NCBI GenBank assembly: GCA_964613805.1
Contig: CAZTJF010000011.1
Location: 59,061 to 123,060 of the forward strand
Reading direction: 5' to 3'
Origin: XYD12-FULL-36-8 sp964613805
GTDB taxonomy: Bacteria > Bacteroidota > Ignavibacteria > Ignavibacteriales > Ignavibacteriaceae
DNA length: 64,000 nucleotides
Of the stretch, positions 35,640-44,545 are shown piece by piece (position 1 is the stretch's first letter; each line of letters begins with the position of its first letter). Position numbers and translations under genes: made by a program. Under the pieces are notes generated by a model that saw only the letters and a list, made by a program, of their open reading frames with translations, did no database searches and was not told the origin of the DNA.

Positions 35640-36614
35640 TTAGAATGTTTTTACAAGCGGAAATCTTTCATCAACATTGGAATCCTTACTTATTGTTTCT
35701 TGCTGCAAGCTTTTTAGATTCACACGAGCAATTGAACCCAAACCTATTTCATTAACTTTCGTGTAGTATAAAAATTCATCTTTTTCATCAAAGCACATTT
35801 GCGGATATGCTTTATCCGTAAACCCAGCATCACTTACAAGAATTTGAGTTGTTCTTTTTTTCAAATCATACAAAACCAAATCACAAGTATAAAGATCCGT
35901 TTCCGGTGAATTTTCAATTTCAGTTTGGAAGGAAAGATAAGCTATTTTGTCACCAACATTTGACCATATAGGAACAACTGCATTTTCATTTTGCTTATTG
36001 ATGATCAGTTCTGAATGAGTTTGATTATCCTTCAGCACAACTGCAAATTTTCCATTTGCTAAAGCGCTATTATAAAGAACGATATTATTTTTCCGATTCC
36101 ACAAAGGATGAAAAATCGAATCACCAAATATTTCTAACGAATCATTAGTGAGATTAAAGATATAACAGATTTTTTTATCAGGATCGAAATACGAAATTTT
36201 ATCATCATTTTTTGACCAGGTAATTGCAGCATCCTGAAATGCGTTAACCATTATTTGTTTAACCACTTTTCCCTGGTCATCTGAGATTCCAATCCCATCT
36301 CTATCATAAAAAGCGAACATCTTTTTATTGTTAGAAACTGAAGCACGATAACCCGAAAATAATTTTATAAGATTTCCACCCGAAGTATCGCACTGCCAAA
36401 TAAAAGTATCGCTGTTCAATAATATTTTATCATTCAGCCAAACCGGTAAATAAGTTTTATTAAACCCAAGTTCATTACGATTACTTCCATCGCTTTCACA
36501 AATTGCTGCTCTAACCTCATCATGGTTATAATCAATTGCCGTGAATATAATTTTGCTTTGAGAATAACTCTGCGTGATAATTAAGCAGGCAATTATGAAT
36601 TTTATTTTTCTCAA
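35640..36614 (-). CDS. Exported TolB-like beta-propeller protein
   Basis: Protein of 324 residues with a signal peptide (about residues 1-18, ending SYS). The body has repeated WD40/TolB-like blades of roughly 40-45 residues, for example ITWSNDDKISYFDPDKK, PIWSNVGDKIAYLSF and QMCFDEKDEFLYYT. It starts 25 bases after purM but has no functional tie to it. Likely periplasmic; a binding or scaffolding role is the most that can be said. Confidence 0.7.
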   Translation of the reverse strand: MRKIKFIIACLIITQSYSQSKIIFTAIDYNHDEVRAAICESDGSNRNELGFNKTYLPVWLNDKILLNSDTFIWQCDTSGGNLIKLFSGYRASVSNNKKMFAFYDRDGIGISDDQGKVVKQIMVNAFQDAAITWSKNDDKISYFDPDKKICYIFNLTNDSLEIFGDSIFHPLWNRKNNIVLYNSALANGKFAVVLKDNQTHSELIINKQNENAVVPIWSNVGDKIAYLSFQTEIENSPETDLYTCDLVLYDLKKRTTQILVSDAGFTDKAYPQMCFDEKDEFLYYTKVNEIGLGSIARVNLKSLQQETISKDSNVDERFPLVKTF

Positions 36615-36639
36615 ACCTCTAACACCCTTGTATTTAATA

Positions 36640-37635
36640 TTAAATCACTTCGCCAACAACTACCGATTTCTCACGCAGCTTTTTAGAAATTGAAATGGTT
36701 TTTTCCACATCTTTTTTAGATACAACAGCAATTAATCCCATACCCATATTAAAAACCGATCGCATTTCCTCTTCATCAACTCCGCCCGTAGTTTGAATCA
36801 ACTCGAATATTTTTGGTCTCTTCCAATTATCCCAGAAGATGTCAACCGATAATCCTTTAGGAATTATTCGAATTGTGTTGCCTACAATGCCGCCTCCAGT
36901 TATATGTGAAAAGCCCTTTATACGAATATTTGTCTTAAGATGTGTGATTAATTTAAGATAGGATTTATGAATCTTTAACAATTCATTTCCAAGTGATTTT
37001 GAAAATCCATTTGGTACATAATCAAGTGAAAATCTATCCAACAATATTTTTCTAGCAAGCGAGTAACCGTTTGTATGCATTCCGCTAGATGCAAATCCTA
37101 TTAGAACATCTCCACTTTTAATTCCTATGCCGTCAATCAAGTTCTTTTCCTCAGCAATTCCCACAATGGTACCTGACATGTCGTAATCATCTTGTTCGTA
37201 TAGTCCTGGCATTTCAGCCGTCTCACCACCTATTAAAGCGCAGTTATTCTGTTTGCATGCAATTGAAAAACCTTTGACTATTTGTTCTGTTTTTTCAACA
37301 TCCAATTTCCCAAAAGCAAGATAATCGAGAAAAAATAAGGGCTTAGCACCGCAAACTGCAATATCATTTACGCAATGATTAACTAAATCCTGTCCTATTG
37401 TATCATGCTTATTCATCTGAATAGCAATTTTCAGTTTTGTTCCTACACCATCAACAGAGGAGACCAAGACAGGGTTTTTATACTTTTTTAAATCTAGCTT
37501 ATAAAATGCACCAAATAAACCAATATTAGAAAGTACATCCTTATCAAATGTTGATTTGGCAAGTTTTTTTATTTTTCTAACAGTCTCATCTCCGGCATGA
37601 ATGTCAACGCCGGCGGATTTGTAGGTGAAAACCAA
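36640..37635 (-). CDS. purM: Phosphoribosylformylglycinamidine cyclo-ligase (AIR synthase)
   Basis: Purine biosynthesis step five. Conserved blocks: YKSAGVDIHAGDE, VSSVDGVGTKLKIA, NDIAVCGAKPLFFLDYLA, CALIGGETAEMPG, GFASSGMHTNGYSL and THITGGGI-type SHITGGGIVGN. The length of 331 residues is normal. The start is TTG at 37635, chosen because an AAAGGAG ribosome site lies seven bases upstream and the conserved N-terminus follows. It diverges from the cytochrome gene. Confidence 0.95.
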   Translation of the reverse strand: MVFTYKSAGVDIHAGDETVRKIKKLAKSTFDKDVLSNIGLFGAFYKLDLKKYKNPVLVSSVDGVGTKLKIAIQMNKHDTIGQDLVNHCVNDIAVCGAKPLFFLDYLAFGKLDVEKTEQIVKGFSIACKQNNCALIGGETAEMPGLYEQDDYDMSGTIVGIAEEKNLIDGIGIKSGDVLIGFASSGMHTNGYSLARKILLDRFSLDYVPNGFSKSLGNELLKIHKSYLKLITHLKTNIRIKGFSHITGGGIVGNTIRIIPKGLSVDIFWDNWKRPKIFELIQTTGGVDEEEMRSVFNMGMGLIAVVSKKDVEKTISISKKLREKSVVVGEVI

Positions 37636-37828
37636 GTCGTTCTCCTTTGTGATTAGTTTTAATTTCTTTCCCCAAAATTACCATAAATATTTTTCTTATA
37701 CGATTGCCAACTATTGACAATTAAACTAAAACCAATTAGTATTGTAGAGTAGGTTTCATTGATCCTAAGAATTTTCTGTAATAGTTCTTTACCTCTCTTC
37801 TCGTTTTTGAAAAATGAAAAATACTATT

Positions 37829-37844
37829 TCTCTTAAATAAGAGA
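37829..37844. promoter_or_regulatory. Palindrome in the purM-cytochrome divergent gap
   Basis: TCTCTTAAATAAGAGA is a perfect 16-base inverted repeat (7-bp arms, 2-base centre) in the 343-base gap between purM and the cytochrome gene. It could be an operator or a short RNA hairpin. The rest of the gap is AT-rich apart from the sigma-54-like site at 37904. Confidence 0.3.
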
Positions 37845-37902
37845 TAAAAAAAGGGCGGACTGGAAAATCAGCAAAAAATAAAGTAAATAATAACGGTTCA
37901 GA

Positions 37903-37919
37903 GGGCATAATTATTGCCA
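37903..37919 (+). promoter_or_regulatory. Sigma-54-type (-24/-12) promoter candidate
   Basis: GGGCATAATTATTGCCA has GG at 37904-37905, ten bases, then GC at 37916-37917, with both GGCA and TTGC elements of the sigma-54 consensus. Predicted start about 37929, a 50-base leader before the cytochrome ATG. It matches the site at 26889 in 13 of 15 core positions. An enhancer-binding activator is expected for this promoter class and none is encoded in the window. Confidence 0.55.
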
Positions 37920-37978
37920 TATAGAAACAGTTTTCTTTTAATTAACCTTAACTTTAACTAACTCTTAAAGGGCGTCAT

Positions 37979-40360
37979 ATGAAAAAAATCGTACTTGTTC
38001 TTTTCGCACTCGTCCTAATCTCAAGTCTTGCTATACCGCAAAGAGCAAGAATTAACGTCGAACAGGTAACTCCTCACAGTTTGACAACATTGGGATTAAC
38101 AACAAACTCAGTTTCAAATGGACTGAGAGTCATTCCAAACCAAACCTACGCTTACTTTTCTGCTCAAAACATGGCTAGTTTAACTGATCCAGTTACCAGT
38201 GCAACATTTCAACTCATGTCTAAGCCAGCAGGCTCAACCGCAACTTTAGAGATTCTAACAAGTCCCAATTGGACTTTACTGAAACCTGATGTAAAGGGTG
38301 AGTACCAGATAAAGTTAACCATCACAACTGCACTTGGAACCGATGATACAACTGCATCATTCTTTGCAGCAGATTATGTTGGTGTTGGCAATTTTGATGG
38401 TGTTGCCGGTTCATTTCCTAAATGTATGACTTGCCATGCTTCAATGCCAGCGTTTACTGCTATCTTTGACACATGGAAAGTATCCGGCCATGGAACTACT
38501 TTTAAGGATTTTGCGACTTCAGATCCTACATTCGGGCATTTTGGACCAAGCTGCTTTAAATGTCACACAACCGGTTCTGATAAAAATTTAATCGTTTCTA
38601 ATGGTGGATTTGACGATGTTGCCTCTACTCTTGGTTGGACTTGGAGCCCTTCAAACCCTCTGAAATGGGATACTATAAAAACACAATATTCTGGACTTGT
38701 GAATTTAGCTACCGTTGGCTGCGAAAGCTGCCACGGTGCCGGAAGTGAACATGCAAATGGCGGAGCTAAAGCTAAAATTGAAATTACTTTTGAGGCAGGT
38801 AATTGTGCATCGTGTCATGACGAAGAACCATATTATCCTGAATATCAACAGTATGAAAACTCATTACATGCTGAAGCAATTTGGGAAACAGGTTTCGCCA
38901 CTCGCGGAATAGCAAATCCTTCTGGCTTAAGCGATTGTATGAGATGTCATTCTGGTAAGGGATTTGTATTATTTACAAAAGGATTGGCTTCTACCACACC
39001 AGTATCTCCAACTTGGGCAGAACATACTCACATTACTTGCGCAACATGCCACGATCCTCATGGCAATAATAATCATGCTGCATTAAGAAAAGCACCTGCA
39101 AGTTCAGATACTTTAGGAACAGGATTTAATTATTCTTCAATTGGCGGTAATGGTCAATTGTGCATGAACTGCCACAAAGCAAGAAGAAATAACGTGGTTT
39201 ATGTACCAACTAACGTATCTTCTACTTGGGGTCCTCATTACAATACAGAAACAGATGTTTTCTTAGGTAAAAATGCTTATAGTTTTGGATCTACTTATGC
39301 TTCTACATCCCACAGTTCAGCAATCACCAATTCCTGTGTTGAATGCCACATGGGAGCAACCGATACTTCTGCTGTAAATAAAAACAAAGTTGGCGGGCAT
39401 AGCTTTAGGTTTACGAATCCTAATAACGGATTTGAGCTTACAAAAGCTTGTGAATCTTGCCATGGTCCAAAAACATCATTTGATGATTTCGTAGCTTTTA
39501 TGGATTATGATGGTGACGGTGTAATAGAATCAATTAGAAATGAAGTAAAAGGTTTATTGACCAACATTGCAATGAAAATTCCTCCTCTGAATGTAGATTC
39601 AATTTCATGGACAGGAATAAGAGCATCAAGTGACAGCGTACTTTTGAAAAAGGCATGGTGGAATTATCAGCTTATACAAAAAGGCAGTGCTTATGGTATG
39701 CACAATGCTAAATACGCAATCGATGTGCTTTCAAAAACCTATGCCGCTCTTGGTGGAGTAATACCTGTTGAACTACTCAGTTTCTCAGCTGAAATGAGTG
39801 ATGGTTTGGTTGCTTTGCACTGGGAAACAGCCACTGAAACCAACAACAGAGGATTTGAGATTCAAAGAAAGACCGGAAACTATGATTGGCAGACCGTTGG
39901 ATTTGTCAATGGTAAGGGTACAACCACTGAAATGTCAAAATATTCATACACGGACAATCCGGTCGGCATAACCAATTATGCAAAATTAAATTATAGATTA
40001 AAACAACTTGATTACGATGGTAAAGTCAATTATTCAAAAGAAATTAATATCGAGTTTACTGGTGCACCAAAGACTTTCAGCTTAGAACAAAATTATCCTA
40101 ACCCGTTCAATCCTGCTACGGTTATAAGATATGCTGTTCCTACTGAAAGTAAAGTAAAAGTAATTGTGTACAACTTATCTGGTGAAGTTGTAAAAGAATT
40201 AGTTAACGAAGTACAATCCGCTGGTTTCCATGAGAGTACATTCAGTACTAATTCAGGTTTGAGCTTGGCTTCCGGAATTTATTTCTATTCGATTGAAGCT
40301 ACACCGCTGAATGGAAATAATGCATTCCGTCAGACCAAGAAGATGATTCTGATGAAGTAA
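37979..40360 (+). CDS. Nine-heme c-type cytochrome with T9SS C-terminal sorting domain
   Basis: Exported protein of 793 residues. After a signal peptide (about 1-20) and a PKD/Ig-like domain (about 45-130), nine CxxCH heme motifs begin at C149, C192, C248, C276, C320, C354, C395, C453 and C491. These include CESCHGAGSEH and CATCHDPHG, patterns typical of multiheme electron-transfer cytochromes. An EF-like loop DYDGDGVIE follows near 509-517. From about 595 there is a fibronectin-like module (VELLSFSAEMSDGLVALHWETATETNNRGFEIQR). The last 95 residues are the type A sorting domain (SLEQNYPNPFNPATV to KKMILMK). The protein is therefore predicted on the cell surface and suits extracellular electron transfer; the partner is unknown. 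A strong terminator follows. Confidence 0.9.
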   Translation: MKKIVLVLFALVLISSLAIPQRARINVEQVTPHSLTTLGLTTNSVSNGLRVIPNQTYAYFSAQNMASLTDPVTSATFQLMSKPAGSTATLEILTSPNWTLLKPDVKGEYQIKLTITTALGTDDTTASFFAADYVGVGNFDGVAGSFPKCMTCHASMPAFTAIFDTWKVSGHGTTFKDFATSDPTFGHFGPSCFKCHTTGSDKNLIVSNGGFDDVASTLGWTWSPSNPLKWDTIKTQYSGLVNLATVGCESCHGAGSEHANGGAKAKIEITFEAGNCASCHDEEPYYPEYQQYENSLHAEAIWETGFATRGIANPSGLSDCMRCHSGKGFVLFTKGLASTTPVSPTWAEHTHITCATCHDPHGNNNHAALRKAPASSDTLGTGFNYSSIGGNGQLCMNCHKARRNNVVYVPTNVSSTWGPHYNTETDVFLGKNAYSFGSTYASTSHSSAITNSCVECHMGATDTSAVNKNKVGGHSFRFTNPNNGFELTKACESCHGPKTSFDDFVAFMDYDGDGVIESIRNEVKGLLTNIAMKIPPLNVDSISWTGIRASSDSVLLKKAWWNYQLIQKGSAYGMHNAKYAIDVLSKTYAALGGVIPVELLSFSAEMSDGLVALHWETATETNNRGFEIQRKTGNYDWQTVGFVNGKGTTTEMSKYSYTDNPVGITNYAKLNYRLKQLDYDGKVNYSKEINIEFTGAPKTFSLEQNYPNPFNPATVIRYAVPTESKVKVIVYNLSGEVVKELVNEVQSAGFHESTFSTNSGLSLASGIYFYSIEATPLNGNNAFRQTKKMILMK

Positions 40361-40383
40361 TTCTGTTTTTAACATCTTCTTAA

Positions 40384-40416
40384 AAGCCCGGCTTCACCCT
40401 AGCCGGGTTTTTTATT
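40384..40416 (+). terminator. Rho-independent terminator after the cytochrome gene
   Basis: GC-rich stem AGCCCGGCT (40385-40393) with AGCCGGGTT (40401-40409), loop TCACCCT, followed by a run of six Ts. It ends the cytochrome transcript 24 bases after the stop codon. Confidence 0.9.
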
Positions 40417-40486
40417 TTAAATATTTTGGTAAGACGCAGTGGTAGGATGTCGTTAAATTTTCACTTAAAAAACCCTTAATTTTTGA

Positions 40487-40494
40487 TATATTTG
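40487..40494 (+). promoter_or_regulatory. Possible -7 element (TATATTTG) for the hrcA operon
   Basis: TATATTTG fits the TAnnTTTG -7 element known from Bacteroidetes promoters and lies 34 bases before the hrcA ATG. No good -33 TTTG partner was found, and no CIRCE operator (TTAGCACTC-N9-GAGTGCTAA) is visible between the terminator and hrcA. Confidence 0.3.
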
Positions 40495-40527
40495 TTACCC
40501 AATAATCACTCATTTATTTTTTAAGAA

Positions 40528-41580
40528 ATGTCAATAGCCGAATTAAACGAAAGAGAAAAGAGTATTTTGCGATTTATTATCCAGCAGTTTATCCTAACGG
40601 CTTCACCGGTCGGCTCAAGAAATATTGCCAAACAATATGCTTTGGGAATATCTCCTGCCACTGTAAGGAACATAATGGCTGATCTTGAAGAATCCGGGTT
40701 TATTGATCACCCGCATACATCAGCTGGACGAATCCCTACTGACAAGGGTTATAGATTTTATGTTGATTCACTAATGAATATTCAGTCCATTGATAATAAT
40801 GAGAGAAATTTTATCAACAAAGAGTTTGAAAATAAAATTGAAGAAAAAGAAGATCTTTTAAAGATTACTTCTAATGTCCTAAGCAGAATAACACATCAAC
40901 TGGCTTGTGTTACTTATCCAAAATTAGAAAGCGGTACACTTGAAAAACTTCAGATTATTAGCTTATCATCAACAAAAATACTTGTTGTGATAAGCATCAA
41001 GGGCGGATTAATAAAAACTATTACACTTGAATTTGCTTCCGAAATACGCGATTCACAAATCAGTTCTGTGCAGAATTTGTTGAACGAAAGATTGGCTGGA
41101 TTATCTTTCAAAGAAATTCGCCGAACATTCAGCGAACGTTTTAAAGATGTTCAAGAAGACGAAAAATTAATAATTCGACTATTTCTAAATTCAGCAGACA
41201 AAGTTTTTAAGGATGTGCGAAACTCAGACAGTATTTATATCACCGGTGCTAAAAATGTCATCCAGCAACCGGAATTTGAAGATCCGGAAAGATTTCAAGG
41301 CGTGATTGAGTTGATTGAGGACAAAGATATTATCGTTCATATTTTGGACAAATCCGAGGAAGTAAATTCCAATGACGTGTACATATCAATTGGGAAGGAG
41401 AATGAAGATCAAAAACTTATTGATTATAGTTTAATCACTAAGGAATATAAAATTGGTGATGTGTCAGGTCACCTTGGAATAATTGGTCCAAAGAGAATGG
41501 AATATTCCAAAGTGATTGCAATTGTAGATTATGTTGCAAAAATGCTTACAGAAACTTTAAAGAATGAAATAATGAAATAG
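40528..41580 (+). CDS. hrcA: Heat-inducible transcription repressor HrcA
   Basis: Repressor of heat-shock genes, 350 residues. The N-terminal winged helix is LNEREKSILRFIIQQFILTASPVGSRNIA followed by GISPATVRNIMADLEESGFIDHPHTSAGRIPTDKGYRFYVDSL, the family hallmark. The C-terminal region has the GAF-like dimer domain ending KVIAIVDYVAKMLTETL. Head of an hrcA-grpE-dnaJ operon. It usually binds CIRCE; no CIRCE is seen before this operon, so either the operator lies elsewhere (for example before groEL) or it is divergent. Confidence 0.93.
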   Translation: MSIAELNEREKSILRFIIQQFILTASPVGSRNIAKQYALGISPATVRNIMADLEESGFIDHPHTSAGRIPTDKGYRFYVDSLMNIQSIDNNERNFINKEFENKIEEKEDLLKITSNVLSRITHQLACVTYPKLESGTLEKLQIISLSSTKILVVISIKGGLIKTITLEFASEIRDSQISSVQNLLNERLAGLSFKEIRRTFSERFKDVQEDEKLIIRLFLNSADKVFKDVRNSDSIYITGAKNVIQQPEFEDPERFQGVIELIEDKDIIVHILDKSEEVNSNDVYISIGKENEDQKLIDYSLITKEYKIGDVSGHLGIIGPKRMEYSKVIAIVDYVAKMLTETLKNEIMK

Positions 41581-41589
41581 AGGAATAAA

Positions 41590-42255
41590 ATGTTCAGTGC
41601 CAAAAAAGTAAAAGAAAAATTACAAGAAGAAGAAAAATTGAATGAGGAAAAAGACCAGCCGGAAGAAAAATCTGAGCAATTAGATACATCAGATGCTGCC
41701 GCTGCCGAAAAAACAAGAATAAATCTTGAACAGAAAATAGCATCTTTGGAAAAAGAAGTAGACGATTATAAAGATAGGATCCTCAGAAAGGCGGCTGAGT
41801 TTGAAAACTATAAAAGAAGAGTTGAAAACGATCAGCTAAATTTACTCAAATACGCCGCTGAATCTTTAATCATCAAAATTCTTCCAGTGATAGATGATTT
41901 TGAAAGATCGCTCGTGCATATAAAAGAAGCGAAAGATGTCGAAAGCATTCAAGAAGGAATAAAATTAGTTTACGAAAAGTTGATGAAAATTCTTGCTGAT
42001 CAAGGTGTTAAGCCAATCGAAGCAGTGGGCAAATCCTTTGATGTTCATTATCATGAAGCAATCATGCAAAGAAAAGCTGATGATGTTGAACCAAACACTG
42101 TTATTGATGAATTTGAAAAGGGCTACATGTATAAGGATAGAGTCATTCGACACTCAAAAGTTGCTGTGAGCGAAGATAGTCATGAAGAAATCTCTGATTC
42201 TGCAGAACAATCCAAAGAGGAGAAATTAAACAACAATGAAAGTGAAAATGAATGA
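41590..42255 (+). CDS. grpE: Nucleotide exchange factor GrpE
   Basis: DnaK cochaperone of 221 residues. A charged N-terminal tail and long coiled coil (residues 55-110) lead to the family core AAEFENYKRRVENDQ, LPVIDDFERSL, GVKPIEAVGKSFDVHYHEAIMQ and KGYMYKDRVIRHSKVAVS. It releases ADP from DnaK. The acidic C-terminal tail is longer than usual. It overlaps dnaJ by four bases (ATGA). dnaK is not in the window. Confidence 0.94.
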   Translation: MFSAKKVKEKLQEEEKLNEEKDQPEEKSEQLDTSDAAAAEKTRINLEQKIASLEKEVDDYKDRILRKAAEFENYKRRVENDQLNLLKYAAESLIIKILPVIDDFERSLVHIKEAKDVESIQEGIKLVYEKLMKILADQGVKPIEAVGKSFDVHYHEAIMQRKADDVEPNTVIDEFEKGYMYKDRVIRHSKVAVSEDSHEEISDSAEQSKEEKLNNNESENE

Positions 42256-43406
42256 CTAAGCGGGATTATTATGAGATACTAGGCGTAGATCGTAACGCGA
42301 GCAAAGATGAACTGAAAAAAGCATACAGAAAACTTGCAATGCAGTATCACCCTGATAGAAATCCTAATAACAAAGATGCTGAGGAAAAATTTAAGGAAGC
42401 TGCCGAAGCATATGAGGTTTTAAGCAATGATGAGAAGAAAGCCCGATATGATAGATTTGGTCATGAAGGAATGCGGTCAGGAGGATATAGTTCACCAGGG
42501 TTTACCGATATTAATGATATCTTTTCTCATTTTTCAGACATATTTGGAGGCGGTGGATCAATCTTCGACGATTTTTTCGGCGGCAGTTCGAGAGGAAGAG
42601 GTCAACGAAGAAGAACTGCAGGAACACCAGGTTCAGATTTAAGAGTTACTTTAAAATTAAACCTCGATGAAATTGCAAAAGGCACCGTCAAAAAAATTAA
42701 AATCAAAAAGCATATCAAATGCGAACAATGCAACGGAAGCGGTGCAGAGGCAGGAACTTCAACAAAAACGTGTCCGATATGCCAGGGTTCAGGTGAGGTA
42801 AAAACAGTATCAAGGTCTGTGTTTGGTCAATTTGTGAATATAACAACTTGCAGCAATTGCAGCGGCGAAGGTGTTGTTGTAGATAAACCCTGCAGAAAAT
42901 GTATGGGCGACGGCAGAGTGAATGAAGAAACAACTGTAAAAATAAATGTTCCCGCCGGTGTTCACGAAGGCAGCTATATGACTATGCGTGGTGAGGGCAA
43001 TACTGGTAAACGCAATGGTCCTTCTGGCGATATTATCGTTATTTTCCAAGAAATTCCTCACGAGTTTTTCAGACGAGAAGAAGATGATATAATTTATGAT
43101 TTATTCATCAGCTACCCAGAAGCTGTTTTAGGTGCTGATGTTGAAGTCCCAACCTTGAATGGCAGGGCAAAATTGAGAATTGATCCTGGAACTCCATCTG
43201 GTAAACTTTTAAGAATGAGAGATAAGGGAATAAAACACGTTAATTCAGCCGGATTTGGCGATCAAATCGTGAGAGTGAACATTGATATTCCAAGAAAAGT
43301 CAATTCCAAAGAAAAAGAACTGCTTAAAGAATTGTCTGAAATGCCAAATATTAAAGGTAATCCTCACGCCGATGAAAAAAGTTTTTTTAAGCGATTCGGT
43401 TTATAA
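42252..43406 (+). CDS. dnaJ: Chaperone protein DnaJ
   Basis: Type I J-protein, 384 residues. J domain at 1-70 with the HPD tripeptide (YHPDRNPNN). A Gly/Phe-rich region follows (about 75-115). Four zinc-finger repeats come next: CEQCNGSG, CPICQGSG, CSNCSGEG and CRKCMGDG. Two substrate-binding C-terminal domains complete it (VPAGVHEGSYMTMRGEGNTGKRNG). It stimulates DnaK ATPase and delivers unfolded clients. Coupled to grpE by a four-base overlap. Confidence 0.96.
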   Translation: MTKRDYYEILGVDRNASKDELKKAYRKLAMQYHPDRNPNNKDAEEKFKEAAEAYEVLSNDEKKARYDRFGHEGMRSGGYSSPGFTDINDIFSHFSDIFGGGGSIFDDFFGGSSRGRGQRRRTAGTPGSDLRVTLKLNLDEIAKGTVKKIKIKKHIKCEQCNGSGAEAGTSTKTCPICQGSGEVKTVSRSVFGQFVNITTCSNCSGEGVVVDKPCRKCMGDGRVNEETTVKINVPAGVHEGSYMTMRGEGNTGKRNGPSGDIIVIFQEIPHEFFRREEDDIIYDLFISYPEAVLGADVEVPTLNGRAKLRIDPGTPSGKLLRMRDKGIKHVNSAGFGDQIVRVNIDIPRKVNSKEKELLKELSEMPNIKGNPHADEKSFFKRFGL

Positions 43407-43456
43407 TTTTAGTCAGACTGATCTTACAAAGCAATTTTATGATTCAATTCATATAA

Positions 43457-43948
43457 ATGAGAATTTTTCAAAAGATTTCAGAAAAAAGTGGATTAACTCA
43501 AACTGAGTTAAAAGTTAACGCATTCCTCCTTATTGTTTTAATTGGAGGAATCATAATTAAATCAGTCGGTTGGAAAAGCAGCAATTCTGATAAAGTTAGT
43601 TTTGACTATACAAGCACAGACAGCATTTTTTTTGCATCCGATTCTTATAAACCTGAAATAATTGAAAATAAAACATTTGACTCTAACCTGGAAAGTTCAG
43701 ATTTTAACAAAAGCAATTTTAAGATAAATCCAAAGAAGCAGGAGCTTAAAGAGAAAAGCATTAATCTTAATTCAGCAGGATTAGAACAGTTAGCAATGCT
43801 TCCCGGAATTGGAATTAAAACTGCCGAAAAAATTTTAGCTTATCGAAAAGCAAGCGGTGGGTTCAGCAATATTGATGAGCTTTTAGAAGTTAAGGGTATT
43901 GGAAATTCAAAACTAGATAAAATTAAAAAGTATATTTTCATTCGATAA
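43457..43948 (+). CDS. ComEA-like helix-hairpin-helix DNA-binding protein
   Basis: Membrane-anchored protein of 163 residues. One transmembrane segment near residues 22-38 (AFLLIVLIGGIIIK) precedes a low-complexity linker and a C-terminal HhH pair: NLNSAGLEQLAMLPGIGIKTAEKILAYRKASGGFSNIDELLEVKGIGNSKLDKIKKYI, the ComEA pattern. ComEA binds incoming DNA on the outer side of the inner membrane during transformation. A pseudopilin-like gene follows 32 bases later and a PilM-like gene after that, which supports a pilus or uptake context. Confidence 0.8.
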   Translation: MRIFQKISEKSGLTQTELKVNAFLLIVLIGGIIIKSVGWKSSNSDKVSFDYTSTDSIFFASDSYKPEIIENKTFDSNLESSDFNKSNFKINPKKQELKEKSINLNSAGLEQLAMLPGIGIKTAEKILAYRKASGGFSNIDELLEVKGIGNSKLDKIKKYIFIR

Positions 43949-43980
43949 TCAATTTTAAATTATAAAAGTCCGGAGGAAAA

Positions 43981-44535
43981 ATGACTAAAAGTGATCCTTG
44001 GTATTCTCACGCAATTCTTTATGCTATTATTGTAATTTTAATAGGTCTTTTAGTTAAGGTAGCAATCCTTGATCCCAAAGAAGAAGTAGCGGCTGAAAAG
44101 TATAATAAAAACGAATCCCGTTTAAGAATGACTAATTTGAAAGAAGCTCAAATTTTGTGGGAAAAAAAGAATGGTCATTTTACTGCAAGTTTAGACAGCT
44201 TAATTAATTTTATTAAAAATGATCCTATGGTTCAAAAAGTTAGAACCGGCTTTGATTCATTGACTCGAAGATCGACCGATCCTTTTATCAAGCTTACTCA
44301 TGGAGAATTTACAGCAGACAGTTTATTTAGAACACCCAAAAGCTGGCAATATTACATTGTACAAATAGATACTTCAGAACAATCAGATACTGTAGTAAAT
44401 CGTCAAGGTAAGATATTGAGGGTTGAAAAATATACAACTATCGGGAAAAGATATTTTATTGAAGATCCCGATGGTTACGGAACTGTTGGCAGTTTGAATG
44501 ATGATGCTTTGAAAAACACTACTTCATGGCAGTAA
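43981..44535 (+). CDS. Pseudopilin-like single-span membrane protein
   Basis: Protein of 184 residues with a helix at about 10-28 (AILYAIIVILIGLLVKVAIL) followed by a long helix (NLKEAQILWEKKNGHFTASLDSLINFI) and a C-terminal beta region with SWQYYIVQID. The topology resembles a type II/IV pseudopilin without a clear prepilin peptidase site (no GFTLxE). It has an AGTCCGGAGG ribosome site. The product is unrecognised by name; the flanking ComEA-like and PilM-like genes suggest a pilus or competence apparatus. Confidence 0.6.
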   Translation: MTKSDPWYSHAILYAIIVILIGLLVKVAILDPKEEVAAEKYNKNESRLRMTNLKEAQILWEKKNGHFTASLDSLINFIKNDPMVQKVRTGFDSLTRRSTDPFIKLTHGEFTADSLFRTPKSWQYYIVQIDTSEQSDTVVNRQGKILRVEKYTTIGKRYFIEDPDGYGTVGSLNDDALKNTTSWQ

Positions 44536-44545
44536 TATTCATACG

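Noticed and set aside
37704..37719. TTGCCA ... TTGACA as another Pho-box-like site before purM or the cytochrome
   Set aside because: The spacing is 10 bases, not 11, and only one half-site is a good match.
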